Below, one piece after another: positions 1 to 12,997 of a stretch of DNA of 64,000 bases. How positions within the stretch are numbered: position 1 is the first letter of the stretch; each line of letters begins with the position of its first letter. Both the position numbers and the translations under genes were made by a program. Source of the stretch: Glandiceps talaboti (taxonomy: Eukaryota > Hemichordata > Enteropneusta > Spengelidae); assembly GCF_964340395.1 (NCBI RefSeq), contig NC_135562.1, positions 22,220,218-22,284,217 of the forward strand. The letters are read 5' to 3'. Under the pieces are notes generated by a model. The model was not told the DNA's origin and made no database searches. It was given only the letters and a program-made list of their open reading frames with translations.

Positions 1-499
1 TACATCTTCATTTGCACCAATTCCTGCTTTGGTCTGTCATACATATCAAAAGGAAACAAAATGATTAAAATACATTTTGGTGTGACTCAAAGTCAAATTG
101 AAGGTAAAATACAAAGATACCATTTTATGAATCCATGTTGTTATCTTTGCAATATACACAATCATTTCACTGTTGCTATGAGGGCAATCTTGTTGCTAAG
201 CATATTTGCATACATTTTTGAAAGTTTATTTGCTACCTACCCATCAGCTATCTATGGCCTTTGGCTATAATACAGGCATTTGGCTATAATACAGGCCTTT
301 GGCTATAATTGCTAATGTTGTGGTCATGGTTGCTGGGGCCAGTTGTGTAAATACATGTACAATGTATGCTTTGAACAATATCTACAGAAAAACACCTCCA
401 AAAAATATCTGCACAAAATTTCATTTAGCAGGTAGAATTTGAGATATAAGTTTTTGCCCAGAGAGTAACATTTTTATACCTAATTTTCATATCACTGAT

Positions 500-524
500 G
501 GGGGGGGGGGGGGGGGGGGGGGGG
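500..524 (+). repeat. poly-G tract (25 bases)
   Basis: Uninterrupted run of G seen directly. Could form a G-quadruplex, and its length may be unreliable in sequencing. Confidence 0.95.
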
Positions 525-1019
525 TCATCATGTTATGAACACTTCTTCACCTTCATATCCCCAGATGCATTCCAAAATATTTTTTTACCAAAAAGTTACA
601 TTTGTATACCTAATTTGCTGTGATCACTATGTCATGAACAATCATTAATCTACACTTCCTAAAGAACATCCACACCTCATTTCAGGCCAATCTACCAGTA
701 CATGTAGTTTTGCAGTTTAAGGTTTTTTTTACCAAAAATTACATACAACGGGACACAAAACTTACATTTCCATTTCAACAATTTTCCATCTACATACCCT
801 AAGTAATGTCCCCTTCAAATATCAGGGCAATCAGTTGAGTGGTTTCTGACTTCAAGTCTTCAAGACTTCAAGTCAGACAGACTGACAGACACTTTGCTAT
901 GCTTACTATTCTCAAAACAAAGATATGTAGCAAGTTTCATTAGACTTTAACAATGTAGTTTTGAGATAGTGTATCCTCAGACAGAGAAGAAGACAGGCAG
1001 ACAGACAGACAGCCAGACA

Positions 1020-1052
1020 CACTCACTCACTCACTCACTCACTCACTCACTC
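1020..1052 (+). repeat. (ACTC)n microsatellite
   Basis: Eight tandem ACTC units seen directly, next to short CAGA repeats. Confidence 0.95.
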
Positions 1053-1126
1053 AAACAGACATTTCTCAATGTCTATAGCACTTCTGAACTATTCATGTAA
1101 ATTCACTTGTTCTACATGAAACTAAC

Positions 1127-1355
1127 CTGCTCTGTGGAGTTTGTTTTATCTCCTGTACCTGTTGACAGTATTGCTGTTACCCCTACTTTTATTCTTGGTT
1201 TACAGGACTTGGGCCTCAATGGCAGCAATGTCACAGTCTTAGGATTGGGGTAGGCACTCGTTACTAGTGGTTTCTGTAAATTTTTCTGTCTTTTGTATAA
1301 ATAGTTAGTGTCTGGGATAACTCTGAAAGCTTGCTTCATCAGGAATCTTGGTCCC
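1127..1355 (-). CDS. RGS22: RGS22 coding exon 8
   Basis: 229 bases between the acceptor TTTATCTACTGCAG and the donor CAG|GTTAGT. The junction gives LLYW-GPRF (human LLYW-APRF). The exon carries TVTLLPLRPKSCKPRI, close to MATLLPLRPKSCIPQI of human RGS22, which fixes its identity despite the 19-kb intron before it. Ends in phase 0; the next exon is off the window. Confidence 0.92.
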
Positions 1356-2790
1356 CTGCAGTAGATAAACAGTAAGAATACTTAACACATTTACACACAT
1401 TCATTTAACAAATCTCAAGTTCTCTAACTTGTATTTCAGGTTTACTAAGTGTTAAGCCTTGGTTGAAAGAGAACTTCAAGATGTCAACATTAGAAGTGTA
1501 CTGGGTTATACCCTAAATGACACAATGGGAGTATAATGATAGGGTTGGTGTATCCTATATAACACAGTGGGAGTATAAAGATAGGGTTGGTGTATTGAGT
1601 TATACCCTAAATGACACAATGGGAGTATAATGATAGGGTTGGTGTATTGAGTTATACCCTAAATGACACAGTGGGAGTATAATGATAGGGTTGGTGTATT
1701 GAGTTATACCCTAAATGACACAGTGGGAGTATAATGATAGGGTTGGTGTATTGAGTTATACCCTAAATGACACAGTGGGAGTAAAATGATAGGGTTGGTG
1801 TATTGGGTTATACCCTAAATATCACAGTGGGAGTATAATGATAGGGTTGGTGTATTGAGTTATACCCTAAATGACACAATGGGTGTATAATGATAGGGTT
1901 GGTGTATTGGGTTATACCCTAAATGACACAATGGGAGTATAATGATAGGGTTGGTGTATTGAATTATACCCTAAATGACACAGTGGGAGTATAATGATAG
2001 GGTTGGTGTATTGAGTTATACCCTAAATGACACAGTGGGAGTATAATGATAGGGTTGGTGTATTGAGTTATACCCTAAATGACACAATGGGAGTATAATG
2101 ATAGGGTTGGTGTATTGGGTTATACCTTAAATGACACAATGGGAGTATAATGATAGGGTTGGTGTATTGAGTTATACCCTAAATGACACAGTGGGAGTAT
2201 AATGATAGGGTTGGTGTATTGGGTTATACCCTAAATGACACAATGGGAGTATAATGATAGGGTTGGTGTATTGGGTTATATCCTAAATGACACAGTGGGA
2301 GTATAATGATAGGGTTGGTGTATTGGGTTATACCCTAAATGACACAATGGGAGTATAATGATAGGGTTGGTGTATTGGGTTATACCATAAATGACACAAT
2401 GGGTGTATAATGATAGGGTTGGTATATTGGGTTATACCCTAAATGACACAATGGGAGTATAATGATAGGGTTGGTGTATTGGGTTATATCCTAAATGACA
2501 CAGTGGGAGTATAATGATAGGGTTGGTGTATTGGGTTATACCCTAAATGACACAATGGGAGTATAATGATAGGGTTGGTGTATTGAGTTATACCCTAAAT
2601 GACACAATGGGTGTATAATGATAGGGTTGGTATATTGGGTTATACCCTAAATGACACAATGGGAGTATAATGATAGGGTTGGTGTATTGAGTTATACCCT
2701 AAATGACACAATGGGTGTATAATGATAGGGTTGGTGTATTGGGTTATACCCTAAATGACACAGTGGGAGTATAATGATAGGGTTGGTGTA

Positions 2791-3206
2791 TTGAGTTATA
2801 CCTTAAATGACACAATGGGTGTATAATGATAGGGTTGGTGTATTGAGTTATACCTTAAATGACACAATGGGTGTATAATGATAGGGTTGGTGTATTGAGT
2901 TATACCTTAAATGACACAATGGGTGTATAATGATAGGGTTGGTGTATTGAGTTATACCTTAAATGACACAATGGGTGTATAATGATAGGGTTGGTGTATT
3001 GAGTTATACCTTAAATGACACAATGGGTGTATAATGATAGGGTTGGTGTATTGAGTTATACCTTAAATGACACAATGGGTGTATAATGATAGGGTTGGTG
3101 TATTGAGTTATACCTTAAATGACACAATGGGTGTATAATGATAGGGTTGGTGTATTGAGTTATACCTTAAATGACACAATGGGTGTATAATGATAGGGTT
3201 GGTGTA
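2791..3206 (+). repeat. eight identical consecutive 52-bp units (recent expansion)
   Basis: From 2791 the same unit variant (GAGTTATACCTTAAATG with GGGTGTATAATG) repeats eight times without change, while neighbouring units mix variants. This is the signature of a recent local duplication. Confidence 0.85.
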
Positions 3207-6200
3207 TTGAGTTATACCTTAAATGACACAGTGGGAGTATAATGATAGGGTTGGTGTATTGAGTTATACCCTAAATGACACAGTGGGAGTATAATGATAG
3301 GGTTGGTGTATTGAGTTATACCCTAAATGACACAATGGGTGTATAATGATAGGGTTGGTATATTGGGTTATACCCTAAATGACACAATGGGAGTATAATG
3401 ATAGGGTTGGTGTATTGAGTTATACCCTAAATGACACAATGGGAGTATAATGATAGGGTTGGTGTATTGGGTTATACCCTAAATGACACAATGGGAGTAT
3501 AATGATAGGGTTGGTGTATTGAGTTATACCCTAAATGACACAATGGGAGTATAATGATAGGGTTGGTGTATTGGGTTATACCCTAAATGACACAATGGGA
3601 GTATAATGATAGGGTTGGTGTATTGGGTTATATCCTAAATGACACAGTGGGAGTATAATGATAGGGTTGGTGTATTGAGTTATACCCTAAATGACACAAT
3701 GGGAGTATAATGATAGGGTTGGTGTATTGGGTTATATCCTAAATGACACAGTGGGAGTATAATGATAGGGTTGGTGTTTTGAGTTATACCCTAAATGACA
3801 CAGTGGGAGTATAATGATAGGGTTGGTGTATTGAGTTATACCCTAAATGACACAATGGGAGTATAAAGATAGGGTTGGTGTATTGAGTTATACCCTAAAT
3901 GACACAGTGGGAGTATAATGATAGGGTTGGTGTATTGAGTTATACCCTAAATGACACAATGGGAGTATAATGATAGGGTTGGTGTATTGAGTTATACCCT
4001 AAATGACACAATGGGAGTATAATGATAGGGTTGGTGTATTGGGTTATACCCTAAATATCACAGTGGGAGTATAATGATAGGGTTGGTGTATTGGGTTATA
4101 CCCTAAATATCACAGTGGGAGTATAATGATAGGGTTGGTGTATTGAGTTATACCCTAAATGACACAATGGGAGTATAATGATAGGGTTGGTGTATTGGGT
4201 TATACCCTAAATGACACAATGGGAGTATAATGATAGGGTTGGTGTATTGAGTTATACCCTAAATGACACAATGGGAGTATAATGATAGGGTTGGTGTATT
4301 GGGTTATACCCTAAATATCACAGTGGGAGTATAATGATAGGGTTGGTGTATTGGGTTATACCCTAAATATCACAGTGGGAGTATAATGATAGGGTTGGTG
4401 TATTGAGTTATACCCTAAATGACACAGTGGGAGTATAATGATAGGGTTGGTGTATTGGGTTATACCCTAAATGACACAGTGGGAGTATAATGATAGGGTT
4501 GGTGTATTGAGTTATACCCTAAATGACACAATGGGAGTATAATGATAGGGTTGGTGTATTGAGTTATATCCTAAATGACACAATGGGAGTATAATGATAG
4601 GGTTGGTGTATTGGGTTATACCTTAAATGACACAATGGGAGTATAATGATAGGGTTGGTGTATTGAGTTATACCCTAAATGACACAATGGGAGTATAATG
4701 ATAGGGTTGGTGTATTGAGTTATATCCTAAATGACACAATGGGAGTATAATGATAGGGTTGGTGTATTGGGTTATACCCTAAATGACACAATGGGAGTAT
4801 AATGATAGGGTTGGTGTATTGAGTTATACCCTAAATGACACAATGGGAGTATAATGATAGGGTTGGTGTATTGAGTTATACCCTAAATATCACAGTGGGA
4901 GTATAATGATAGGGTTGGTGTATTGGGTTATACCCTAAATGACACAGTGGGAGTATAATGATAGGGTTGGTGTATTGAGTTATATCCTAAATGACACAAT
5001 GGGAGTATAATGATAGGGTTGGTGTATTGGGTTATACCCTAAATGACACAATGGGAGTATAATGATAGGGTTGGTGTATTGAGTTATACCCTAAATGACA
5101 CAATGGGAGTATAATGATAGGGTTGGTGTATTGGGTTATACCCTAAATGACACAGTGGGAGTATAATGATAGGGTTGGTGTATTGAGTTATACCCTAAAT
5201 GACACAATGGGAGTATAATGATAGGGTTGGTGTATTGAGTTATATCCTAAATGACACAATGGGAGTATAATGATAGGGTTGGTGTATTGGGTTATACCCT
5301 AAATGACACAATGGGAGTATAATGATAGGGTTGGTGTATTGAGTTATACCCTAAATGACACAATGGGAGTATAATGATAGGGTTGGTGTATTGGGTTATA
5401 CCCTAAATGACACAGTGGGAGTATAATGATAGGGTTGGTGTATTGAGTTATACCCTAAATGACACAATGGATGTATAATGATAGGGTTGGTGTATTGGGT
5501 TATACCCTAAATGACACAATGGGAGTATAATGATAGGGTTGGTGTATTGAGTTATACCCTAAATGACACAGTGGGAGTATAATGATAGGGTTGGTATATT
5601 GAGTTATACCCTAAATGACACAGTGGGAGTATAATGATAGGGTTGGTGTATTGAGTTATACCCTAAATGACACAATGGGAGTATAATGATAGGGTTGGTG
5701 TATTGAGTTATACCCTAAATGACACAATGGGAGTATAATGATAGGGTTGGTGTATTGGGTTATACCCTAAATGACACAATGGGAGTATAATGATAGGGTT
5801 GGTGTATTGAGTTATACCCTAAATGACACAGTGGGAGTATAATGATAGGGTTGGTGTATTGGGTTATACCCTAAATGACACAGTGGGAGTATAATGATAG
5901 GGTTGGTGTATTGAGTTATACCCTAAATGACACAATGGGAGTATAATGATAGGGTTGGTGTATTGAGTTATACCCTAAATGACACAGTGGGAGTATAATG
6001 ATAGGGTTGGTGTATTGAGTTATACCCTAAATGACACAGTGGGAGTATAATGATAGGGTTGGTGTATTGGGTTATACCCTAAATGACACAGTGGGAGTAT
6101 AATGATAGGGTTGGTGTATTGGGTTATACCCTAAATATCACAGTGGGAGTATAATGATAGGGTTGGTGTATTGGTGTATACCCTAAATGACACAGTGGGA

Positions 6201-6796
6201 GTATAATGATAGGGTTGGTGTATTGGGTTATACCCTAAATGACACAATGAGAGTATAATGATAGGGTTGGTGTATTGAGTTATACCCTAAATGACACAAT
6301 GGGAGTATAATGATAGGGTTGGTGTATTGGGTTATACCCTAAATGACACAATGAGAGTATAATGATAGGGTTGGTGTATTGAGTTATACCCTAAATGACA
6401 CAGTGGGAGTATAATGATAGGGTTGGTATATTGAGTTATATCCTAAATGACACAGTGGGAGTATAATGATAGGGTTGGTGTATTGGGTTATACCCTAAAT
6501 GACACAATGGGAGTATAGGGTTGGTGTATTGGGTTATACCCTAAATGACACAGTGGGAGTATAATGATAGGGTTGGTGTATTGGGTTATACCCTAAATGA
6601 CACAGTGGGAGTATAATGATAGGGTTGGTGTATTGGGTTATACCCTAAATATCACAGTGGGAGTATAATGATAGGGTTGGTGTATTGGGTTATACCCTAA
6701 ATGACACAGTGGGAGTATAATGATAGGGTTGGTGTATTGGGTTATACCCTAAATGACACAGTGGGAGTAAAATGATAGGGTTGGTGTATTGGGTTA

Positions 6797-6817
6797 TACC
6801 CTAAATCATTTAGGGTA
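6797..6817 (+). repeat. perfect 21-base palindrome interrupting the 52-bp array
   Basis: TACCCTAAAT-C-ATTTAGGGTA, a unit half followed by its own inverted copy with a one-base centre. It adds a few bases to one unit and is the only such inversion I saw in the array. Confidence 0.9.
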
Positions 6818-9800
6818 AATGACACAGTGGGAGTAAAATGATAGGGTTGGTGTATTGGGTTATACCCTAAATGACACAATGGGTGTAAAATGATAGGGTT
6901 GGTGTATTGAGTTATACCCTAAATGACACAATGGGAGTATAATGATAGGGTTGGTGTATTGAGTTATACCCTAAATGACACAGTGGGAGTATAATGATAG
7001 GGTTGGTGTATTAGGTTATACCCTAAATGACACAATGAGAGTATAATGATAGGGTTGGTGTATTGGGTTATACCCTAAATGACACAGTGGGAGTATAATG
7101 ATAGGGTTGGTGTATTGGGTTATACCCTAAATATCACAGTGGGAGTATAATGATAGGGTTGGTGTATTGGGTTATACCCTAAATGACACAGTGGGAGTAT
7201 AATGATAGGGTTGGTGTATTGGGTTATACCCTAAATGACACAGTGGGAGTATAATGATAGGGTTGGTATATTGGGTTATACCCTAAATGACACAATGGGA
7301 GTATAATGATAGGGTTGGTGTATTGAGTTATACCCTAAATGACACAGTGGGAGTATAATGATAGGGTTGGTGTATTGAGTTATACCCTAAATGACACAAT
7401 GGGAGTATAATGATAGGGTTGGTGTATTGGGTTATATCCTAAATGACACAATGGGAGTATAATGATAGGGTTGGTGTATTGGGTTATACCCTAAATGACA
7501 CAGTGGGAGTATAATGATAGGGTTGGTGTATTGAGTTATACCCTAAATGACACAATGGGAGTATAATGATAGGGTTGGTGTATTGGGTTATACCCTAAAT
7601 GACACAGTGGGAGTATAATGATAGGGTTGGTGTATTGAGTTATACCCTAAATGACACAATGGGAGTATAATGATAGGGTTGGTGTATTGGGTTATACCCT
7701 AAATGACACAGTGGGAGTATAATGATAGGGTTGGTGTATTGAGTTATACCCTAAATGACACAATGGGAGTATAATGATAGGGTTGGTGTATTGGGTTATA
7801 CCTTAAATGACACAGTGGGAGTATAATGATAGGGTTGGTGTATTGAGTTATACCCTAAATGACACAGTGGGAGTATAATGATAGGGTTGGTGTATTGAGT
7901 TATACCTTAAATGACACAATGGGTGTATAATGATAGGGTTGGTGTATTGAGTTATACCCTAAATGATATAATGGGAGTATAATGATAGGGTTGGTGTATT
8001 GAGTTATACCCTAAATGACACAATGGGAGTATAATGATAGGGTTGGTGTATTGGGTTATACCCTAAATGACACAGTGGGAGTATAATGATAGGGTTGGTG
8101 TATTGGGTTATACCCTAAATGACACAATGGGAGTATAATGATAGGGTTGGTGTATTGGGTTATATCCTAAATGACACAATGGGAGTATAATGATAGGGTT
8201 GGTGTATTGGGTTATACCCTAAATGACACAATGGGAGTATAATGATAGGGTTGGTGTATTGGGTTATACCCTAAATGACACAATGGGAGTATAATGATAG
8301 GGTTGGTGTATTGAGTTATATCCTAAATGACACAGTGGGAGTATAATGATAGGGTTGGTGTATTGGGTTATACCCTAAATGACACAATGGGAGTATAATG
8401 ATAGGGTTGGTGTATTGGGTTATACCCTAAATGACACAATGGGAGTATAATGATAGGGTTGGTGTATTGAGTTATATCCTAAATGACACAGTGGGAGTAT
8501 AATGATAGGGTTGGTGTATTGGGTTATACCCTAAATGACACAGTGGGAGTATAATGATAGGGTTGGTGTATTGAGTTATATCCTAAATGACACAGTGGGA
8601 GTATAATGATAGGGTTGGTGTATTGAGTTATATCCTAAATGACACAGTGGGAGTATAATGATAGGGTTGGTGTATTGAGTTATATCCTAAATGACACAAT
8701 GGGAGTATAATGATAGGGTTGGTGTATTGGGTTATACCCTAAATGACACAATGGGAGTATAATGATAGGGTTGGTGTATTGAGTTATATCCTAAATGACA
8801 CAATGGGAGTATAATGATAGGGTTGGTGTATTGGGTTATACCCTAAATGACACAATGGGAGTATAATGATAGGGTTGGTGTATTGAGTTATATCCTAAAT
8901 GACACAGTGGGAGTATAATGATAGGGTTGGTGTATTGGGTTATACCCTAAATGACACAGTGGGAGTATAATGATAGGGTTGGTGTATTGGGTTATACCCT
9001 AAATGACACAGTGGGAGTATAATGATAGGGTTGGTGTATTGAGTTATACCCTAAATGACACAATGGGAGTATAATGATAGGGTTGGTGTATTGAGTTATA
9101 TCCTAAATGACACAGTGGGAGTATAATGATAGGGTTGGTGTATTGAGTTATATCCTAAATGACACAGTGGGAGTATAATGATAGGGTTGGTGTATTGGGT
9201 TATACCCTAAATGACACAGTGGGAGTATAATGATAGGGTTGGTGTATTGAGTTATACCCTAAATGACACAATGGGTGTATAATGATAGGGTTGGTGTATT
9301 GAGTTATACCCTAAATGACACAATGGGAGTATAATGATAGGGTTGGTGTATTGAGTTATATCCTAAATGACACAGTGGGAGTATAATGATAGGGTTGGTG
9401 TATTGGGTTATACCCTAAATGACACAGTGGGAGTATAATGATAGGGTTGGTGTATTGGGTTATACCCTAAATGACACAATGAGAGTATAATGATAGGGTT
9501 GGTGTATTGAGTTATACCCTAAATGACACAATGGGAGTATAATGATAGGGTTGGTGTATTGAGTTATATCCTAAATGACACAATGGGAGTATAATGATAG
9601 GGTTGGTATATTGGGTTATACCCTAAATGACACAATGGGAGTATAATGATAGGGTTGGTGTATTGGGTTATACCCTAAATGACACAGTGGGAGTATAATG
9701 ATAGGGTTGGTGTATTGAGTTATACCCTAAATGACACAATGGGTGTATAATGATAGGGTTGGTGTATTGAGTTATACCCTAAATGACACAATGGGAGTAT

Positions 9801-10113
9801 AATGATAGGGTTGGTGTATTGGGTTATACCCTAAATGACACAGTGGGAGTATAATGATAGGGTTGGTGTATTGGGTTATACCCTAAATGACACAATGGGA
9901 GTATAATGATAGGGTTGGTGTATTGAGTTATACCTTAAATGACACAATGGGTGTATAATGATAGGGTTGGTGTATTGGGTTATACCTTAAATGACACAAT
10001 GGGAGTATAATGATAGGGTTGGTGTATTGAGTTATATCCTAAATGACACAATGGGAGTATAATGATAGGGTTGGTGTATTGGGTTATACCCTAAATGACA
10101 CAGTGGGAGTATA

Positions 10114-10136
10114 CACTACTGGAAGAAAAATAGTTC
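10114..10136 (+). repeat. left terminal inverted repeat of transposon 1
   Basis: Twenty-three bases beginning CACTACTGGAAG, exactly complementary to 15281-15303. Preceded by the target TA at 10112-10113. Confidence 0.93.
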
Positions 10137-10139
10137 GGG

Positions 10140-10290
10140 TGAACTCGCGAGGAAAACGCGAGTAAATCGCGATGAAATCGAGGGGACACGCGAGGCGTAT
10201 TCAACGGCCCCTCGTGTACTCTCGAGTAAACACACGTATACGCGAGTACAGTGGTACATCGCGAGAGACTTCCTCGCGAGTTGATGAATT
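10140..10290 (+). repeat. left subterminal CGCGAG repeats of transposon 1
   Basis: Six scattered copies of CGCGAG, two of them in the palindrome CTCGCGAG, plus CTCGAG and TCGCGA relatives, just inside the left terminal repeat. By analogy with plant CACTA elements these would be transposase-binding sites; that role is inference. Confidence 0.75.
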
Positions 10291-10761
10291 TCAGTATGAC
10301 CGGGATCGAGTGTGGATAGCATGCATATGTTTACAGACAAGTCGTGAAACGGGTGCAAGCCTATCTTTTTAGTAGTACACTAGCTCATGTACAAGTAAAT
10401 GTAGTGTGTTTTACAACACTTTCGTCTTGTATGTCGGATTGTAATCATGACACATCGAAGCCCATCGTTGCATTGTTATTGTCCTGCTTGTGTTACTTAC
10501 GAATATGCCTCACTTCATTCTCTACCTTCATGCCGTGTCTATTGTGAAACCTTGTTTTCAAATACCTTTAATAATTCACTGTAAGCAGCGTGTGAGCCTG
10601 GTGTGTGAAATTTGGTCATTTTTCGATACAAATATTCCTTTACCCGTCTTCGTAATCGAAAGACCAGTGATAGTGCACAGTGCTGTGCATAAAGTGAGAG
10701 AAGGGGTATACTCATAAAATGGAACAGCCAGCTTGTACATTATGGGGCGTCGCGATCAAAC

Positions 10762-10890
10762 ATGGCGGCGTTTGTAACTTCGGCCGTTTGGAACTGGAAA
10801 GGTTCCGATTTCGACACTTTTTTGCAATCTTACAGTCGGCTACTATCGTCAAAGAGATGTAAAATGGGCACATATTCGATCGATTGCTAA
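10762..10890 (+). CDS. small hypothetical ORF in transposon 1 (42 aa)
   Basis: ATG in the context AACATGGCGGCG, encoding MAAFVTSAVWNWKGSDFDTF and 22 more residues to TAA. The CpG-rich start looks like the first exon of a gene, perhaps a captured promoter and start, but no family is recognised and no splice structure is clear. Confidence 0.2.
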   Translation: MAAFVTSAVWNWKGSDFDTFLQSYSRLLSSKRCKMGTYSIDC

Positions 10891-10909
10891 TATTGTATCA
10901 TTGCGAATG

Positions 10910-11002
10910 GAATTATTCTGTAGTTGGTGCGAGTGCATTTATGCATTCGCAGTTATTATTCTGTAGTGTAATTGGTGCGAGTGCATTTCTGCACTCGCAG
11001 TT
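10910..11002 (+). repeat. imperfect direct repeat in transposon 1 (two copies)
   Basis: Two adjacent copies of a segment of about 42-46 bases containing TTATTCTGTAG and TTGGTGCGAGTGCATTT. Each copy contains a small hairpin (GCGAGTGCA / TGCATTCGC). Confidence 0.8.
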
Positions 11003-11456
11003 GAGATAGGATTATGACGTATCATTAAGAAACTCTCGGAATAGGAACAGTCTAGTATTCAATGCAAACATCAGTTCAGCCCCCCCCCCCTCCCCCTTAC
11101 AAATTTAAATGGAAGTGGTTGTACAATGGATGGATGGATGTGTGACTAATAAAAGAATGATGTAAAATACTATCGTAAAATTGTTGTTCGTGTTCTTCTA
11201 TGTCACTGTCAGGTTACGTACGGTAACCAAGAAAAATGCCAACATTGATTTGGTAGTTCTCTTTTGGGAAGATGTAGTGGGCCTTTTAGTTTGCGCTGAT
11301 AAAATCAGCTAATTCAGTGGTAAAGGACACTGAATTTCGGGCGAAGTGCCTGAATTTTTTTTTAATGTTTTGCCGACATTGCAATACTGTGACATGCCAA
11401 ATCTGGATGAGTGATAGGATGCTGTTTTCTTCGGCTTTATAAAATAGTATTTGCTG

Positions 11457-11657
11457 TTAGACGATAGTCTGGCATCCATCAAAGCCTGACATAAGTTTCG
11501 CGTGTACAGCAATGGCATTTTTGTCACGAGGATTGTTATGTTGACGGTGAAGGGTATAAACACCACCAACTCGAAGTTCTTCGCTTCCGTAGCGGCATCC
11601 CGACAACAGATTATGACTTGGACCATACTGTACTGAAAGCTGGGAAAGTTCGAACAT
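11457..11657 (-). CDS. fragment with HIRAN-like motif, inside transposon 1
   Basis: A 66-residue frame containing RVGGVYTLHRQHNNPRDKNA followed by IAVHA. The pattern (small-Gly-x-Tyr, then NNPxDxNAIxV) is the signature of the HIRAN domain, which binds DNA ends in HLTF-type helicases and occurs in many stand-alone proteins. The frame is stopped just upstream and at 11457, so it would be one exon or a relic. The overlapping 118-residue frame on the same strand lacks recognisable features. Homology is judged by eye only. Confidence 0.35.
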   Translation of the reverse strand: MFELSQLSVQYGPSHNLLSGCRYGSEELRVGGVYTLHRQHNNPRDKNAIAVHAKLMSGFDGCQTIV

Positions 11658-11847
11658 AACTGCATCTGTCTCTGGAAAGTCTCATTTTATAGTGATAACA
11701 ACCAAAATTTCAGCAGAATGGTTGACATTATGTTCAATTTATTCATTGAAAATTAGCAATTTCGAAGTACCGCCAAAGTTGTTTGTCCCCTTTCAGATGC
11801 TGTACATGTATAACGTTCTAGGGTGTGTTGGGGCTGAATGATTGACA

Positions 11848-11942
11848 TCGACAAGCTACACTTTTAATTTATCCACGTAACTCTCATGGGCATTAATAAG
11901 CTACACTTTTAATTTATTCACGTAACTCTCATGGACATTTTG
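11848..11942 (+). repeat. 47-bp tandem duplication in transposon 1
   Basis: Two near-identical copies beginning AAGCTACACTTTTAATTTAT and running through CACGTAACTCTCATGG. Confidence 0.85.
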
Positions 11943-12566
11943 CGACTACTGTCAAAGTTGCCCGTCTCCTTTGCAACAAGTTTGTAGTTGTGTAGGCTAC
12001 ATACGAATGATAAGTAAGACGCCAGATTAATGTATATTGATGATCAAAACGCTCTTTTTGAATACTGTAAATGAGAGTTCCAAATCAAGAAAAGTTGGGT
12101 AAGTTGCATTGTATGAGCAAAAAAATTGACGGTCGAAAAATGAAAATTAAAGTGAGTCTAAGTTGAAATAAACTTACGTCATTACGTTTTCCAATCAACA
12201 AACCAACGAGCAGGTGAAATACGTAATAGACTTGAAAATGACGATGACATTATTACTTTGGAAAGGCATTTCGATTGCGACCACAATGATAACAACAATA
12301 ATAATAACACAAACAACAGTGACAATAATAATAATAATAACAATAACAACGACAATAAACATGGCCTCAGAGAATAGGGTAGGTAGGTCGGTATTTTTTA
12401 ATTCATCTTAACTGAATGTGTTCTTGAAAGACGTTGTTTCAACTCGAAATGTTGGTCACACAAATAATGTGTGTTCACTGCACTAATAATATCCATGGTA
12501 ACAATACAGAAGGTAAGAAGTGTGGCAATTTGACTTGTGAAAATCAAATTGGTGGATGTTTGTCGC

Positions 12567-12640
12567 GGCGACTCGCGAGTTACTGGTAGTTTCTCGCGAG
12601 TTACTGGTAGTTTCTCGCGAGTTACTGATAGTTTCTCGCG
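12567..12640 (+). repeat. internal 21-bp tandem repeats with CTCGCGAG (three copies)
   Basis: Three direct copies of TCTCGCGAGTTACTGGTAGTT inside transposon 1, the last partly changed. The same palindrome as at the ends, but in the middle, so the element may have captured part of a related end. Confidence 0.85.
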
Positions 12641-12904
12641 TGTATCACATTGTGTTCGTCGTCGACTTTATAATGTTGAATACATGTATGCCAGTCTAGA
12701 AAGAGTATGATATAAACAGTTGGATGATGGATGATGTTTAACGAATATAACATATTTTGGTCAGTATAAACAAGAACTCAATTCATATTATCTGAGTCGT
12801 TAGATATTAAATTCCATGTTTTAAGACAAGGCAGTGTTGGGGTCAAAGTTTAATGAGGACAGGCAGACAACCAAATAGTAGTAGTAGTAGTAGTTGTTAT
12901 TGTT

Positions 12905-12936
<32 letters not shown>

Positions 12937-12997
12937 TTATTTATTATAGTGACCGGAGGTAATGAGGTACCTCCAAGCCCAAGGGCTTATACTATCA

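Larger units (their letters stand above)
1..1126 (-). other. RGS22 intron 8 (partial), repeat relics
   Basis: Intron sequence downstream of exon 8. It contains a degenerate dispersed repeat at about 125-330 (related to 22600-22960), a 25-base G tract at 500-524, and a (CAGA)n/(ACTC)n stretch at about 985-1052. An open frame at 61-270 has no coding features I recognise. Confidence 0.6.
1501..10113 (+). repeat. 52-bp minisatellite, left block (about 165 copies), RGS22 intron 7
   Basis: Tandem units of 52 bp, written on the plus strand as TTGAGTTATACCCTAAATGA, CACAATGGGAGTATAATGAT, AGGGTTGGTGTA. Variation is mainly at four places: GAG/GGG before TTATA, CCCT/CCTT/TCCT, CAATGGG/CAGTGGG and GGGAGTA/GGGTGTA. 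Each unit carries one CCCTAA, the telomere hexamer read on the other strand, but as a single copy in a longer unit. The block ends at the transposon at 10114 and resumes at 15304. Confidence 0.97.
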
